From Iris pallida (taxonomy: Eukaryota > Streptophyta > Magnoliopsida > Asparagales > Iridaceae): a DNA stretch of 64,000 nt. The notes under the pieces are model-generated. The model made no database searches, was not told where the DNA came from, and worked only from the letters and a program-made list of their open reading frames with translations. The translations under genes and the position numbers were made by a program. The stretch lies in NCBI GenBank assembly GCA_029216955.1, contig JANAVB010042220.1:14926799-14990798 (forward strand), read 5' to 3'. This document shows, in pieces, positions 22,962 to 34,285 of the stretch (the stretch's first letter is position 1; every line of letters begins with the position of its first letter).

Positions 22962-25292
22962 GTCATGCCCCGACCCGAAAAATTGCTCGTCCTCGCATCG
23001 ATTTATCTGAATTATTCGTCCTCGCTGGGGCGTGATGCCGTACGAGTCTGGAGTTACACTCGTACAAGACAAGATGACAAGTTCTCAAATGGTTATCTTT
23101 GATTTGATATTAGTAGCGGAAGAAACATAGTATACGAAACAATTCTCTTTATTAATAATTGAACTGAGGTTACAAAGGCATTCAATAGCCCAACTGAATT
23201 TGCTAGATTAGCTTACAACACCTAGGTTCTCTCTTGCCCACACAAAGGATTTCACCGTTCCATACATTATGTCTTCTATATCCCGGTCGCATCATCTTGT
23301 TGCAAGTCCGAGCGTCAATGCGGTCGCATGCTTCAACACGCTATGACATTCCATGCCTCAGTGCGTTCAAGCGAAGCTCCGCCGCGAGCAGACCATTCTC
23401 TGAACCTGCGAGCAAACTAATGGGAGATTAGTACTTTCGTCCTCGCTGTACTGATCAAAGACCCACTTTACTAAATCGACATTAAGTAGTGTATTGAATC
23501 ATGCAGCATACAATTTAGTGATCTTTCTATCCTTGTCTTAGGATCTGTTTCATGGCATATTCGAAAGCATTAAAACATGTTATCATGGTAAGCATGTTAT
23601 CGTTGAATTTATAGAAGCAAATAAGCAGGCAACATACAATTCTCGTGTTCCTTTGTGGCGCGACTTCTTACCAACTCGACGCACTCGCCCTTGCACCGAC
23701 GCAAGCGGAATACGCCTACCATCCTTCCCTGTTATGATATAAGTGATCGCTGTGCAGGATCTCTGTGCGCCTGCACTTTCAATCCGTCGTTCCTTAACTA
23801 TATGAAGGTCACCGGCTTTAACACCATAATGGACATCAAGGTACGAACGGTGACTACTTCAGCCTGGGGTGCTAATTCCACGCCCTGAAGTACTCCTCCT
23901 GAACAATATCGGTATTTGTGACGCTCTATTTCAATGGTAGGTTGCAAGCCTAACAGATTGAAATACCCCACACAATACCTATCTCAAATTCCCTTTCTAG
24001 ATCGCATAGGTTCCGGAAATCGGTCTTCCACGTTTGAGGGATAAAACTTGTGCACAAGTTGTCCGTGACCATGCAACGCGTCAAAGTCATACAACCAAGC
24101 AATTCGTCTATCTCTATTTCCATTGGCACAATGCACCAACTCAATGTTCATCAACGAACGCCCCGAAGGTCATAAACATTTCGAAGGCACCATGCCACAT
24201 TCGACAGTTCCGCAACATTCGTGCCACAACTGTTCTTTTCTTAGCAATGAAGCCATCTTTCATAAGTCTTGTGCACGTATGCACGCTTTGATATAGTTAT
24301 TCGCCATTCAATTGTGTCGTGCATTCGATGCACGCCTCTATTCAGCATTTTCATGTTCTACGTCTTAGTGTTCAATACGTTAGACTTATGTTCCTTCCCT
24401 CCGACTCGTGCAACTGAGGCACGCCTTGATAGGGTATTCAATGTTCTATAACTCGTGCACCGAGGCACTTGCGCCGATATTGTTTTTCAATGTTCTAGCA
24501 TACTAACTCGTGCATGGGGCACGAATGACTTGTGCACTGAGGCACTCGTCGATACAGTTATCCCATGTTCTTATGGCTTGCGCACCGAGGCGCTCGCCTT
24601 TGCGATATTCAATGTTCAATAGCGACTCGTACATTTGATGTACGTTTCATTTCGATTGTTCTATCTAGTGTTTGACACGCACTATGTTCATCTCTCGATT
24701 GAGCCACGCCCGTGGTCTCGATAGGTTAACTTAGCATACAACGATATATTTTACTTAGGCATGAAGGAGCAAAAAAGAAGAGTCAAAGTCCTCCAACCTT
24801 AGCCGATACGCCTTGTCGTTTCGTCGAGCCGATGCGGCTCGATTTCATAACTTTGTTTGCACGACCAACTCTTTTGACTCGGCTATTCGAACACTTCGTG
24901 CTACGTTGAATTATCCAAGCGATTTGGCCTACTGTGCCTATTCTTCAGTCCGTGGCAAGGCGACGATTTGGTTTTGCGGACACCATTGCAAATAAGGCAA
25001 AATGTCGACCTCTTATATTTCAGCGTAAACGTATAGCCTGCATACGAAACCAACTAAAATCAATACTTGTCCGAATCGGACTAATGCCTTGCGTCGATTC
25101 GATTTATTGGTTCTTCGAACCGATTCAATGCTTTCTCTCGGGCCAATTTAACACTTGCATCGAACTTACTCGATGCATTCCTCGGGCCAACGTAACTCTT
25201 TGCATCGATTCTCATCGATGCATATTTCGGGTTAACGCAACTCTTTGAGTCAACGACTCAGCATAATGCACCGTGCGGAGCGGGGCATTACA
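22962..25292 (-). repeat. LARD-like element 3' LTR (2,331 bp)
   Basis: Begins on + with TGTCATGCCCCGACCCGAAA and ends GGGGCATTACA. It aligns along its whole length with 43993-46301. Within it, phrases such as CTCGTGCACCGAGGCACT and TTGTGCACTGAGGCACTCGT (about 24440-24560) form a loose repeat. Confidence 0.9.
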
Positions 25293-26084
25293 TAATAGAC
25301 CACTCAAAACAAGGTTCGTCCTCGAACCGAAACCAACACTTAATTCAAGTGTTTCTCCAGATTGTTTCACGATCTCGCCCAACTATCGTTGTTCCGTTTC
25401 AAACTATCGTGCAAGCTTTCATTAACTTTCAGTCTTTCCTGCAGCTCAATTTGAATTTAGTATACAACTTGATTTGGATCGTACACCTATTCAAGGCGTC
25501 CCAAAATTATGTGTATTTCAGCTAAGTCCAGTAGTAGAAAATTGGAACAAAGCTTACAGGTAAATTTTAATCCTATGCTTGCCATCTCATACTCCCGATC
25601 GGACTTATCTTTAGCGACTGTTCTCGAAATTTTACATGCGTGATTCATTCAATAGAGTCACTGCATGCGACGCGATTCAAAATCACATTTCTCGTTTCGT
25701 AAGTTTCGTATGGACTATCAATTCTATGTGTCGCGTCGAGCCGTCGTGCATCCGATCGCAACGATCCTCCGCAACGCCTTGCGTTCGAAGTCGCTGCCCA
25801 ACTATTTCCGAAGTCCGGTTATGCAACTCATCTCGATACGATTTTCTTTGTTGACTTGTAAATGCATCAACATTCAGGGCTACGCCTGCTAGGTCACTTA
25901 CCTAGACACCGTGCTTAAATTCTTCCGACGCAACTTTAAATTAACGTTGCACAAAGGCAATGGTCCTTCCGACACAATTGTTTAATAATGCTCAAAGGCA
26001 ACGGTCTTTCCAATCCTAAAATTTAACTCAAGTCGACAATACTCAAAGGCTACAATCGTTCCGACACAAAGGTCTTTACTGTTG
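25293..26084 (-). other. LARD-like internal region, 3' part
   Basis: About 800 bp between the left LTR and Copia-5. No gene seen. It contains a degenerate repeat of the type CAAAGGCxACxxTCxTTCCGAC near 25945-26080. Confidence 0.7.
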
Positions 26085-26089
26085 GGAAA
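26085..26089. other. Target duplication TTTAC, left copy (Copia-5)
   Basis: TTTAC lies directly before the left LTR of Copia-5 and again directly after the right LTR at 41677-41681. The exact 5-bp match proves that the sequence between was inserted as one element. Confidence 0.95.
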
Positions 26090-26868
26090 GAAACGCGGAA
26101 ACCTTTTCCCGAACTAGAGAGTACCTGCGAGAGAACCGAGCAATACAACGCACGAACCAAAACACCAAAACAAACCACGCAGACACAGAATTTTTGACGT
26201 GGAAAACCCTTGCGGGAAAAACCACGGGACGATCGGAGTCCAACCCTGAGAAGCCTTCACTAATGAAATAAAGGAGTACACCCTCTACAAACTTCTCCCG
26301 ATCCAAATCGGATCCCCACAATAGTTAGAAGCAAGAATAATGATTACAAGGCTACGAAGAACAAAGACGACGAGTAGATATTACTCGAACACGATCCTCC
26401 TTCGAAAATGGCCTTCAATCCTCGTTCTCTCCCAAAGTTGCAATGGCACTCTTGCCTCTTTTCTCTCTCTTGTTCTACAATGTTGTGTTGTAATTAGGGT
26501 TAGGAATAACCATGTATAAATCCCCTAATCCGCAGCAAAACCTGGACCGTAGGATACGATCCAATGGTGATCAATCACCCTGAAAAATGCTTCAGCCCCG
26601 ACGGCACAGAGTTCGGCCAGAACTCTGTATTTGGCAACCAGAACAGTTCTGGAACCAAAAGGCAGAGTTCGGCCAGAACTCTGTGTGGGGGCAGAGTTCG
26701 GCCCGAACTCTGCCTCCCCTGTTCCAGTATGTAATCTGGTGGCTCCCGAGCTTCTGCTTCGTCTCCGAATGGCCTCGTCACCTCCCCGAGCTTCTTTGAC
26801 ACACAGACGGCGCTCGTCGCACTCCGGGGTTTTCTCCACATAGGTTGGGAACCCCACCTACTCCAACA
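26090..26868 (-). repeat. Copia-5 3' LTR
   Basis: Begins on + with TGTTGGGAAAGAAACGCGG and ends CTACTCCAACA. A 19-bp phrase with GCAGAGTTCGGCC recurs inside (26645-26705), a local repeat shared with the other LTR. Confidence 0.93.
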
Positions 26869-26880
26869 AATCTCCCCCTT
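26869..26880 (-). other. Polypurine tract of Copia-5
   Basis: On the minus strand AAGGGGGAGATT, directly before the 3' LTR start TGTTGGAGTAGG. Confidence 0.85.
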
Positions 26881-26885
26881 CACAA

Positions 26886-29414
26886 CTATGTGGAGGAGGT
26901 CGTCATCCCGACGATCTGCCTGCAGTACTCAAACTTTTTCCTCGGTAGAACCTTCGTGAGCATGTCCGCTCCATTGTCATCAGTATGAACCTTCTCAAGT
27001 GCCGCGTCCTTCTTCTCAACCGCATCCCGTATCCAATGATACCGAGTCTCGATGTGCTTGGACCGACTATGAAATGTCTGGTTCTTAACAAGGTGAATAG
27101 CACTCTGACTGTCCCAAAGCAAAGTATACTGCTCTTGCTTCAGCCCCATTTCCTGCAACAGCTTCTTCATCCACAACAGCTCCTTGCAAGCCTCCGTCGT
27201 CGCAATGTATTCCGCCTCCGTCGTCGACAAGGCAATACACTTCTGCAACCGCGATTGCCGTGATACCGCTCCTCCGGCAAACATCATCACATAGCCGAAG
27301 TCGATCGTCTCGTGTCTACATCTCCAGCCATATCAGCGTCGGTATACCCAACCAGCTTCGGCTCGTCACCACCAAAAGAAAGTCTCCAATCGGCAATGCC
27401 CTGAAGGTATCGTAGAATCCACTTGACCTGCTAACTGTGCCAACTACATGAGCGATGTCTGGCCTCGTACACACCATAGCATACATAAGGCTTCCCACAG
27501 CTGAGACATATGGAACCCGCTCCATATCTTCCTTTTCGTCCTCGGTAGATGGACACTGCTCCTCAGTGAACTTCAAGTGAGCCGCAAGGGGGCAACTCAC
27601 TTTCTTCGACCCATCCATCACGAAACGCTGAAGTACCCGGTGAATGTACTTCTTTTAGGACAAGTGTAGCAGCTTGGACTCTCTCTCTCTCGGCTGATCT
27701 CCATCCCAAGAATAGTCTTCGCTGCGCCCAAATCCTTCATAGAGAAGGCCGCGCCCAGTTGGCGCTTCAACTCCGCTATCCTAGTGGCATTTCGACCCAC
27801 TAATAGCATGTCATCTACATAGAGCAATAAAATGATAAAATCATCATCGGCAAAATACCGCACAAATACACAGTGATCTGACGTCGTCCGTGCATAACCA
27901 TGCTCCCCCATAAACGACTCGAACTTTCTGTACCACTGCCTCGGAGCCTGCTTCAGACCATACAAGCTCTTCCTTAACCGGCAGACCAAATGTGACTTGC
28001 TCTTCTCACAGAATCTCTCTAGCTGCTCCATGTATAACTCCTTCTCAAGATCACCGTGGAGGAATGCCGTCTTCACGTCCATCTGCTCGACCTCCAAGTC
28101 GAGACTGGCTGCCAATGCTAGCACCACCCGAATAGACGAATGCTTGACGACAGGCGAAAAGATCTCATCATAATCTACGCATTTTCGCTGACCGTACCCT
28201 TTAACTACCAGCCTCGCTTTGTATCGAGGGCGAGTAGCATCATCCGTCTGCTTCACTTTAAACACCCATCGATTCTTCAAAGCCTTCTTGCCCTTTGGCA
28301 ACCGCACCAGCTCATAAGTGGAATTGGCGTGTAAGGAGCTCATCTCCTCCTGCATAGCCTGCATCCACTCCTGCCTTTGTTCGTCTTCCATAGCCTCTGC
28401 AAAACTTTCGGGCTCTCCCCCGTCAGTCAGAAGCACAAACTCACCCGGTGAGTATCTCGTAGATGGTCGACGCTCTCTGTCGCTCCTTCTCAGTGGAGCC
28501 ACTGGTGCTGGCTGTATACCAACAGTCTCATCCCCTTCAGGAACTGCCTCTCCGGCATGCTCATCCTCCTGAGGGACACTCTGACCACCATCAGCTGGCT
28601 GATGATCAAGGTTAGGAGCAACTCCATGTACTGGCTCCCCCATAACTGGATCCTCTACGATGTCCTCTGGAAACTGCTCGAAGCGAAATGACTCTAACTC
28701 AGGCAATTCTTCAGCCTCAGAAGGCGTCTCGGAATCCTGAGTGTTGGTTATGGTCTGATCCTCGACGAATACCACGTCCCTGTTTCTGTAGAGCTTTCTT
28801 CCTACCGGGTCGTAGAGTCTATAGCCAAACTCATCCCGACCGTAGCCGACAAAGACGCATCGCCTCGTCTTCGGCTCAAGTTTGGTCCTCTCGTCCTTCG
28901 GTACATGCACGAAGGCCTTACAGCCAAACACTCGCAGGTGATTGTATGACGGCTCTTTGCCGTACCATATTTTGTCAGGCACATCACCCTGCAAATGAGC
29001 ACTAGGAGATAAATTAATAACATAAGCAGCTGTGAGAAGAGCCTCACCCCAACAACTGCCAGGCAAATTTGCTTCTGACAGCAAACACCGCACCCTCTCC
29101 ATCAGTGTCCTGTTCATGCGCTCCGCTACACCATTGAGCTGAGGTGTCTTGGGCGGAGTCTTCTGGTGTCGTATCCCTTGCTCTCTGCAATACGCATCAA
29201 AGGGACCAATGTATTCGCCGCCATTGTCGGACCGAACACACAATAACTTGCCCGTCTCTCTTTCAACAGAGGCCTGAAACTCTTTAAAAGTGGGCAGCAC
29301 CTGATCCTTGGTCTTTAAGGCATAGACCCAAACCTTCCTGGAACAGTCATTAATAAAAGTTACAAAGTAAGAAGCACCACCAATAGATTTTACCTTCATA
29401 GGACCGCAGACATC
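26886..29414 (-). pseudogene. Copia-5 integrase, RT and RNase H with frame breaks
   Basis: The longest open part (29399 to 27618, 593 codons) holds the integrase core (CSRKVWVYAL, RSDNGGEY, PQLNGVAERMNRTLMERVR) and RT (NRWVFKVKQTDD, QMDVKTAFLHGD, catalytic LLYVDDMLL, SMKDLGAA). A TAG at 29412-29414 separates it from the upstream frame. After RT the frame shifts near 27640 to a part with YVSAVGSLMYAMVCTRPDIA (27621 to 27316) and shifts again near 27300 to RNase H (27290 to 26886) with ALSTTEAEYIATTEACKE, LLWDSQSAIHL and GADMLTKVLPR. The order and motifs are those of Tnt1/Tork-type Copia. RT still has its YVDD aspartates. Confidence 0.92.
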
Positions 29415-30176
29415 CTAGTGAATCAACTCGAGCAACGCCGGCTTCCTTGAGCTTGGGTGACTTTGGAAAGACATCCTATTTTGCTTCCCAGCTAAGCAGT
29501 GTGTGCACTTCTCCAACTTTGTAGACTTGAGCCCTGGAATAACCTTCCTGTTCACCAAGTAGCTCATCCCCTTCTCGCTGATATGGCCGAGCCGCCTGTG
29601 CCACAACTCGGTAGACGCATCACTGACGGCGTTCACCTCCTGTGCCCCCTGTGCGCTCCTATCCATATAGTAGAGACCGGACTTCTTGCTTCCTCTGGCA
29701 ATCACCATCGAACCTCTGGAAAGCTTCCACTGACTATTCCCGAAGAGACTGAATAATCCCTCGTCATCCAACCTTCCAACCGACACCAGGTTGAAACGGA
29801 TATCAGGGACATGACGAACATCTTTGAGAACAAAAACTGCACCCGTCTTCGTTCTTAAATGCACATCTCCAATGGCAACAGCCTTTGACACATCTCCATT
29901 GTCCATCTTCAACACTCCACAGTCGCCTGTCGTGTAAGTGACAAATAGTGCCCTGTTGTAAGATACATGTGCTGAAGCCCCTGAGTCCACCAACCAAAAA
30001 TTGTCATCGCAGGCGAGGTTTGTGATAACCTCATCACCTACGACGATCACATCGCCTCCATGTATCGAAGCCGCCATTGTACTATTCTCATCTTGCTTCC
30101 CCTTGTCGCCCTTCTTCTCTCTCTTCCAAGCGAAACAGTTCCCTTGATGTGGCCCTTCTTGGTACAGTGGTAACAC
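29415..30176 (-). pseudogene. Copia-5 protease and GAG-pre-integrase frame
   Basis: Holds the end of the gag knuckle region in a shifted frame, then the aspartic protease (WLVDSGASAHVSYN) and the pre-integrase finger (ELWHRRLGHISEKG, CTHCLAGKQNR). It ends in LELIH followed by TAG. The first part overlaps the gag frame because one base is missing within the zinc knuckle near 30135. Confidence 0.88.
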
Positions 30177-30874
30177 TCCGAGTCCTCGTACCGATCCTTG
30201 GACTTCCCCCTACTCTTGGCTCTGCCACCACCTGGACCCCTACTTTTGTCCTTTCCGCGGCTCTCTGAAACTAGTGCCTCTGAGTGGTGGGATGTGGATG
30301 AAGTGCCCTGAGAACGTCTCCGCATCTCTTCATTCAGCACCCCGCTCTTGGCAAACTCCAGACTGACTACGCCCTTTGGAGCAGAAGCGATCATAGATAC
30401 TCGTACGGTCTCTCACGAGTCTGGCAATGTACACAGCAGCCATAGTCCCCGAACCTCGTCGTCGAACTTGACTCCCATTGAAGGTAGATGGTCAACCACG
30501 CCCTGGAAATCACTCAAGTGATCCGTAATAGACGCCCCATCTTTGTACCGCAGACCCATCATCGTCCGGATCAGGAACAACTTGTTTACTCCGGTCTTCT
30601 TCGCGTACAAAGATTCCAGCTTATCCCATAACGTCTTCGCGTGCTCAATATTGGCAACGTGGTTGTACACGTTCTCATCAACGAACTGCCTGATATATTC
30701 GCACACCTGTATATGCTCGAATTTCCAGTCCTCCTCGGATTGATTACTGGTCTTCTCGGATGCAAATACGGGCAGATGCAACTTCTTGACAAACAGCAAA
30801 TCTCTCATCTTGCTTCGCCAATAGTGATAGTTGGTGCCGTTCAGGTTCACCATGCGCACCGGCTTCGCGTCCAT
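30047..30874 (-). pseudogene. Copia-5 gag with a stop and a shift
   Basis: Starts MDAKPVRMVNLNGTNYHYW, a normal Copia gag start, and reads to LLCTLPDS where TGA at 30410-30412 ends the frame. The frame then continues to a basic region and the knuckle CYHCTKKGHIKG, whose last Cys is found only in the next frame: a 1-base loss breaks the CCHC motif. Gag would form the virus-like particle; this copy cannot. Confidence 0.88.
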
Positions 30875-30933
30875 CTCTCCTCTCTAGATTTTTTTTTGTC
30901 AACTCCTGACACCCTTCTGAATTTCAGAACGTG

Positions 30934-30945
30934 GCTCTGATACCA
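30934..30945 (-). other. Primer binding site of Copia-5 (initiator Met tRNA)
   Basis: On the minus strand TGGTATCAGAGC, three bases inside the 5' LTR. This is the perfect plant consensus. Confidence 0.93.
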
Positions 30946-30948
30946 CTA

Positions 30949-31587
30949 TGTTGGGGAAGAAACGCGGAAACCTTTCCCCGAACTAGAGGGTACCTGTGAG
31001 AGAACCGAGCAATACAACGCACGAACCAAAACACCTAAACAAACCACGCAGACAGAGAGAATTTTTGACGTGGAAAATCCTTGCGGGAAAAACCACGGGA
31101 CAATCGGAGTCCAACCTTGAGAAGCCTTCACTAATGAAATAAAGGAGTACACCCTCTACAAACTTCTCCCGATCCAAATCGGATCTCCACAACACTTGGA
31201 AGCAAAAATAATGATTACAAGGCTACGAAGAACAAAGACGACGAGTAGATATTACCCGAACACGATCCTCCTTCGAAAATGGCCTTCAATCCTCTTTCTC
31301 TCCCAAAGTTGTAATGGCACTCTTGCCTCTTTTCTCTCTCTTGTTCTACACTGTTGTGTTGTAATTAGGGTTAGGAATAACCATGTATAAACCCCCTAAT
31401 CCGCAGCAAAACCTGGACCATAGGATACGATCCAATGGTGATCAATCACCCTGAAAAACGCTTCAGCCCCGACGACACAGTGTTCGGCCAGAACTCTGTG
31501 TTTGGCAACCAGAACAGTTCTGGAACCAAAAAGCAGAGTTCGGCCAGAACTCTGTGTGGGGGCAGAGTTCGGCCCAAACTCTGCCTC
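30949..31587 (-). repeat. Copia-5 5' LTR, first piece
   Basis: Begins on + with TGTTGGGGAAGAAACGCGG and matches the left LTR to CTCTGCCTC, where Gypsy-2 starts. Confidence 0.93.
31583..31587. other. Target duplication GCCTC, left copy (Gypsy-2)
   Basis: GCCTC lies just before the left LTR and again just after the right LTR at 41520-41524; the left Copia-5 LTR has a single CTGCCTCCC at the matching place (26708). Confidence 0.95.
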
Positions 31588-34119
31588 TGTAACGCCCCAG
31601 AACCAGAATACTGGAGAGCGGGGCGGACATAGCCAGCTACGTATATAGAAGTGCAACCCACCTCTCTATACGATCACGGCTGTCTAGATACATGAGGATT
31701 TAACTACAAGCCATCCCTCTCTTATGGTCATGAACAAGCCTATTGTCTCAATCTCAAGCAAGTAATAATAGTTACAAGATGTCAGAGCACCAAATATACA
31801 ATAGTAAGGCTTCCCATACATAACATATTTGGATGATCATGAAGCTAGTGATACAAAATGTGAAGACTAGCAAGAGTTTCAGTCATACATGATCAACCCT
31901 AGGATTTGTTAATCATGCTACAGCCCGTAGGAAGACAGTAAGTAAAGTGCAATCGAGCTAACACGTGCTCGTCGGCTAAACGCCTCAAAAGAATATTTTT
32001 ACAATAGAGTGGACGAGCAAAAATAAAACCCACTCGTTGCCAGGGTTACGCCTGGTGGTCACCATCTGGCTGGAAGGTAGGGAGATCCTCTGGAGCTGCT
32101 CCGGTATCTGGCCACGCAAAACCAGCTGGGTCAGATCCCAGAAAGAGCAAGTACCACAAAGGAGGCTTCACTTAAGAACTAAAACCAGCATATCAGAACA
32201 TAAAATAAGAAGATAATTAAGACATGAAATCTAAATAGGGCAATAAATATCAGAGATGCGAAGTTATTCCGATCAGTTATTAACAAGGTAAACATAAGCA
32301 ATCATGTTACTGAAGTAACCAGGTACTGGGACAAGACAAGGTTTAGACTCCATCCAACATTCACGGCCAAGCAATAAGTACGGCTTGATACCTTAACTAA
32401 CTAGGATTATCACAGGCCTAGTTACTAGCAAGATGCAATGAGATTATTCCAACAGCCACAAGTCCTGCAGACCATCCAGGTTATCCAGGTCGAATATCCG
32501 TTCATGAAGGGTGCAACACATGACAGTGTGCTGGAAATATGCCCTACTCGTCGGCAGGCTACAAGTCCACTTGCGCGCCCAGATAACGGGATTGCCTGTA
32601 GCTGGAAAATCTTTTCATGACTACTGGATTACTCTAGTTATTAGCCTTAGTCAATTTCAGTAGGTACCCCTGATCGTGGTACTCAGGGGTCCCGTCCTAG
32701 ACATGATGCAAGACAATACTGGTTCATTTGTACAAACAAAATTGTCCACGATGTCCAGGCCATTCATTCTTGTCGTGTCATGCTAGCCGTCGCAACAACA
32801 TATTGAGGTATATCATGTCAGGTTTACTTATCAAAAGTGCGCCACGACGGGCCACTATCATGCTATGCTACTTGTTACTTGTTAAGAGTGCGCCTTAACA
32901 GGCCACTATCGTGTTCCATCCTTACGCTATCATGAATGAGAGAAACTTGCATAAAATAGTAAGTAACATATTCTTGAAGCCAAGAAAAGATCTACAACTT
33001 CTATGTTGAAATTTGGAAGAGATTCTGACCACAAATCAGTCAAATAGGACATGAAACAACCAAAATAGGCATTATGCGGCCAAGGGTGGAAGGGGGCTCA
33101 TGCGGCAGTAGATGGGTACCCATCCATGTGGCAGGGTAGATGGATACCCATCTATGCGGCAGGGTGGATGAGTTCCATGCGGCAAAGTGGATGGGGGTCT
33201 CATGCGGCAGGGTAGATGGATACCCATCTATGCGGCAGGGTAGATGGATACCCATCTATGCGGCAGGGTGGATGAGTTCAATGCGGCAAAGTGGATGGGG
33301 GTCTCATGCGGCAGTAGATGGGTACCCATCCATGCGGGCTCATGCGGCAGTAGATGGATACCCATCCATGCGGCAGGGTAGATGGATACCCATCTATGCG
33401 GCATGATAGATGAGTTCCATGCGGCAGGGTGGATGGGGGTCTCATGCGGCAGTAGATGGGTACCCATCCAGCGGCAGTAGATGGGTACCCATCCATGCGG
33501 CAGGGTGGATGGATACCCATCTTCTCCGAAAATCTTAGAAGGATGGCCATGGAACCCATAGCTTCCAAGCTCCATAAAACCTTCACTATAAGTCCAAATT
33601 TGGACTTCCATAGGTCAAAATGGGGTAGAATGAAATTCTCTACAACATGGAACAATCACAACTTGAAAATAATAAAATTTGATAGATCAAAACCCAAGAA
33701 ATCCGAAAATGCAACAAACTTGGATCTACAAGAAATAAACCATGGAAATTGAAAATGCTAAGTACTAAAGTGTCTTAGAATCTCGTGAGGAAGAAAATGG
33801 AACAAAATTTGAGTTCCTCCTTGAAGCAAGTTGCACTTGCCTAAGCCTCTCTTGGTAGGTGGAGAGAGTTAATGGAGGAAGAAGAAGTAATGAAGAAGTG
33901 AATGAGGAGAGAGAAATGGGTTGGTGGCTTATAAAGGAAGAGAGTGGGTGGTAGGTGGGGTTGGTCCACATGCAAAACCGAACCAAGCAAACCGAACCGA
34001 ACCAAGCAAATGAAATGCCAAAATAGACCATGCAAATAGACCATGCAATGAGACATGCAATATGAGTCAAAATACGTACACGTATACCAAAATACGTAAT
34101 ACGAACTACGGGCATTACA
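31588..34119 (-). repeat. Gypsy-2 3' LTR (2,532 bp)
   Basis: On + starts TGTAACGCCCCAGAACC and ends CGGGCATTACA. Contains the GATGGGTACCCATC minisatellite at 33074-33521. Its U5-side sequence resembles Gypsy-1's LTR and the remnant at 8781-10080. Confidence 0.95.
33074..33521. repeat. Palindromic minisatellite in the Gypsy-2 3' LTR
   Basis: About 448 bp of mixed units of roughly 35 bp: ATGCGGCAGTAGATGGGTAC, CCATCCATGCGGCAGGGTAG, and AGTTCCATGCGGCA types. GATGGGTACCCATC is a perfect 14-bp palindrome; the GATGGATACCCATC form has one mismatch. It occupies the LTR position where Gypsy-1 has its AGCGTACGCT array. Confidence 0.9.
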
Positions 34120-34133
34120 ACTCTACCCACCTT
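34120..34133 (-). other. Polypurine tract of Gypsy-2
   Basis: On the minus strand AAGGTGGGTAGAGT, directly before the 3' LTR, identical to the Gypsy-1 tract. Confidence 0.85.
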
Positions 34134-34285
34134 AAAAGTATTCCGTCCTTGGAATTTAATTAAGAGGCTAGAGAGGCAAGGACAAGCTATACTAATCACA
34201 GACAAGCTATACTAAGCAGTCCACCATGCAATCATTCATTCAAGCAAGGAATTGAGAGCATAAGGCATAAGAAAGACATTATACC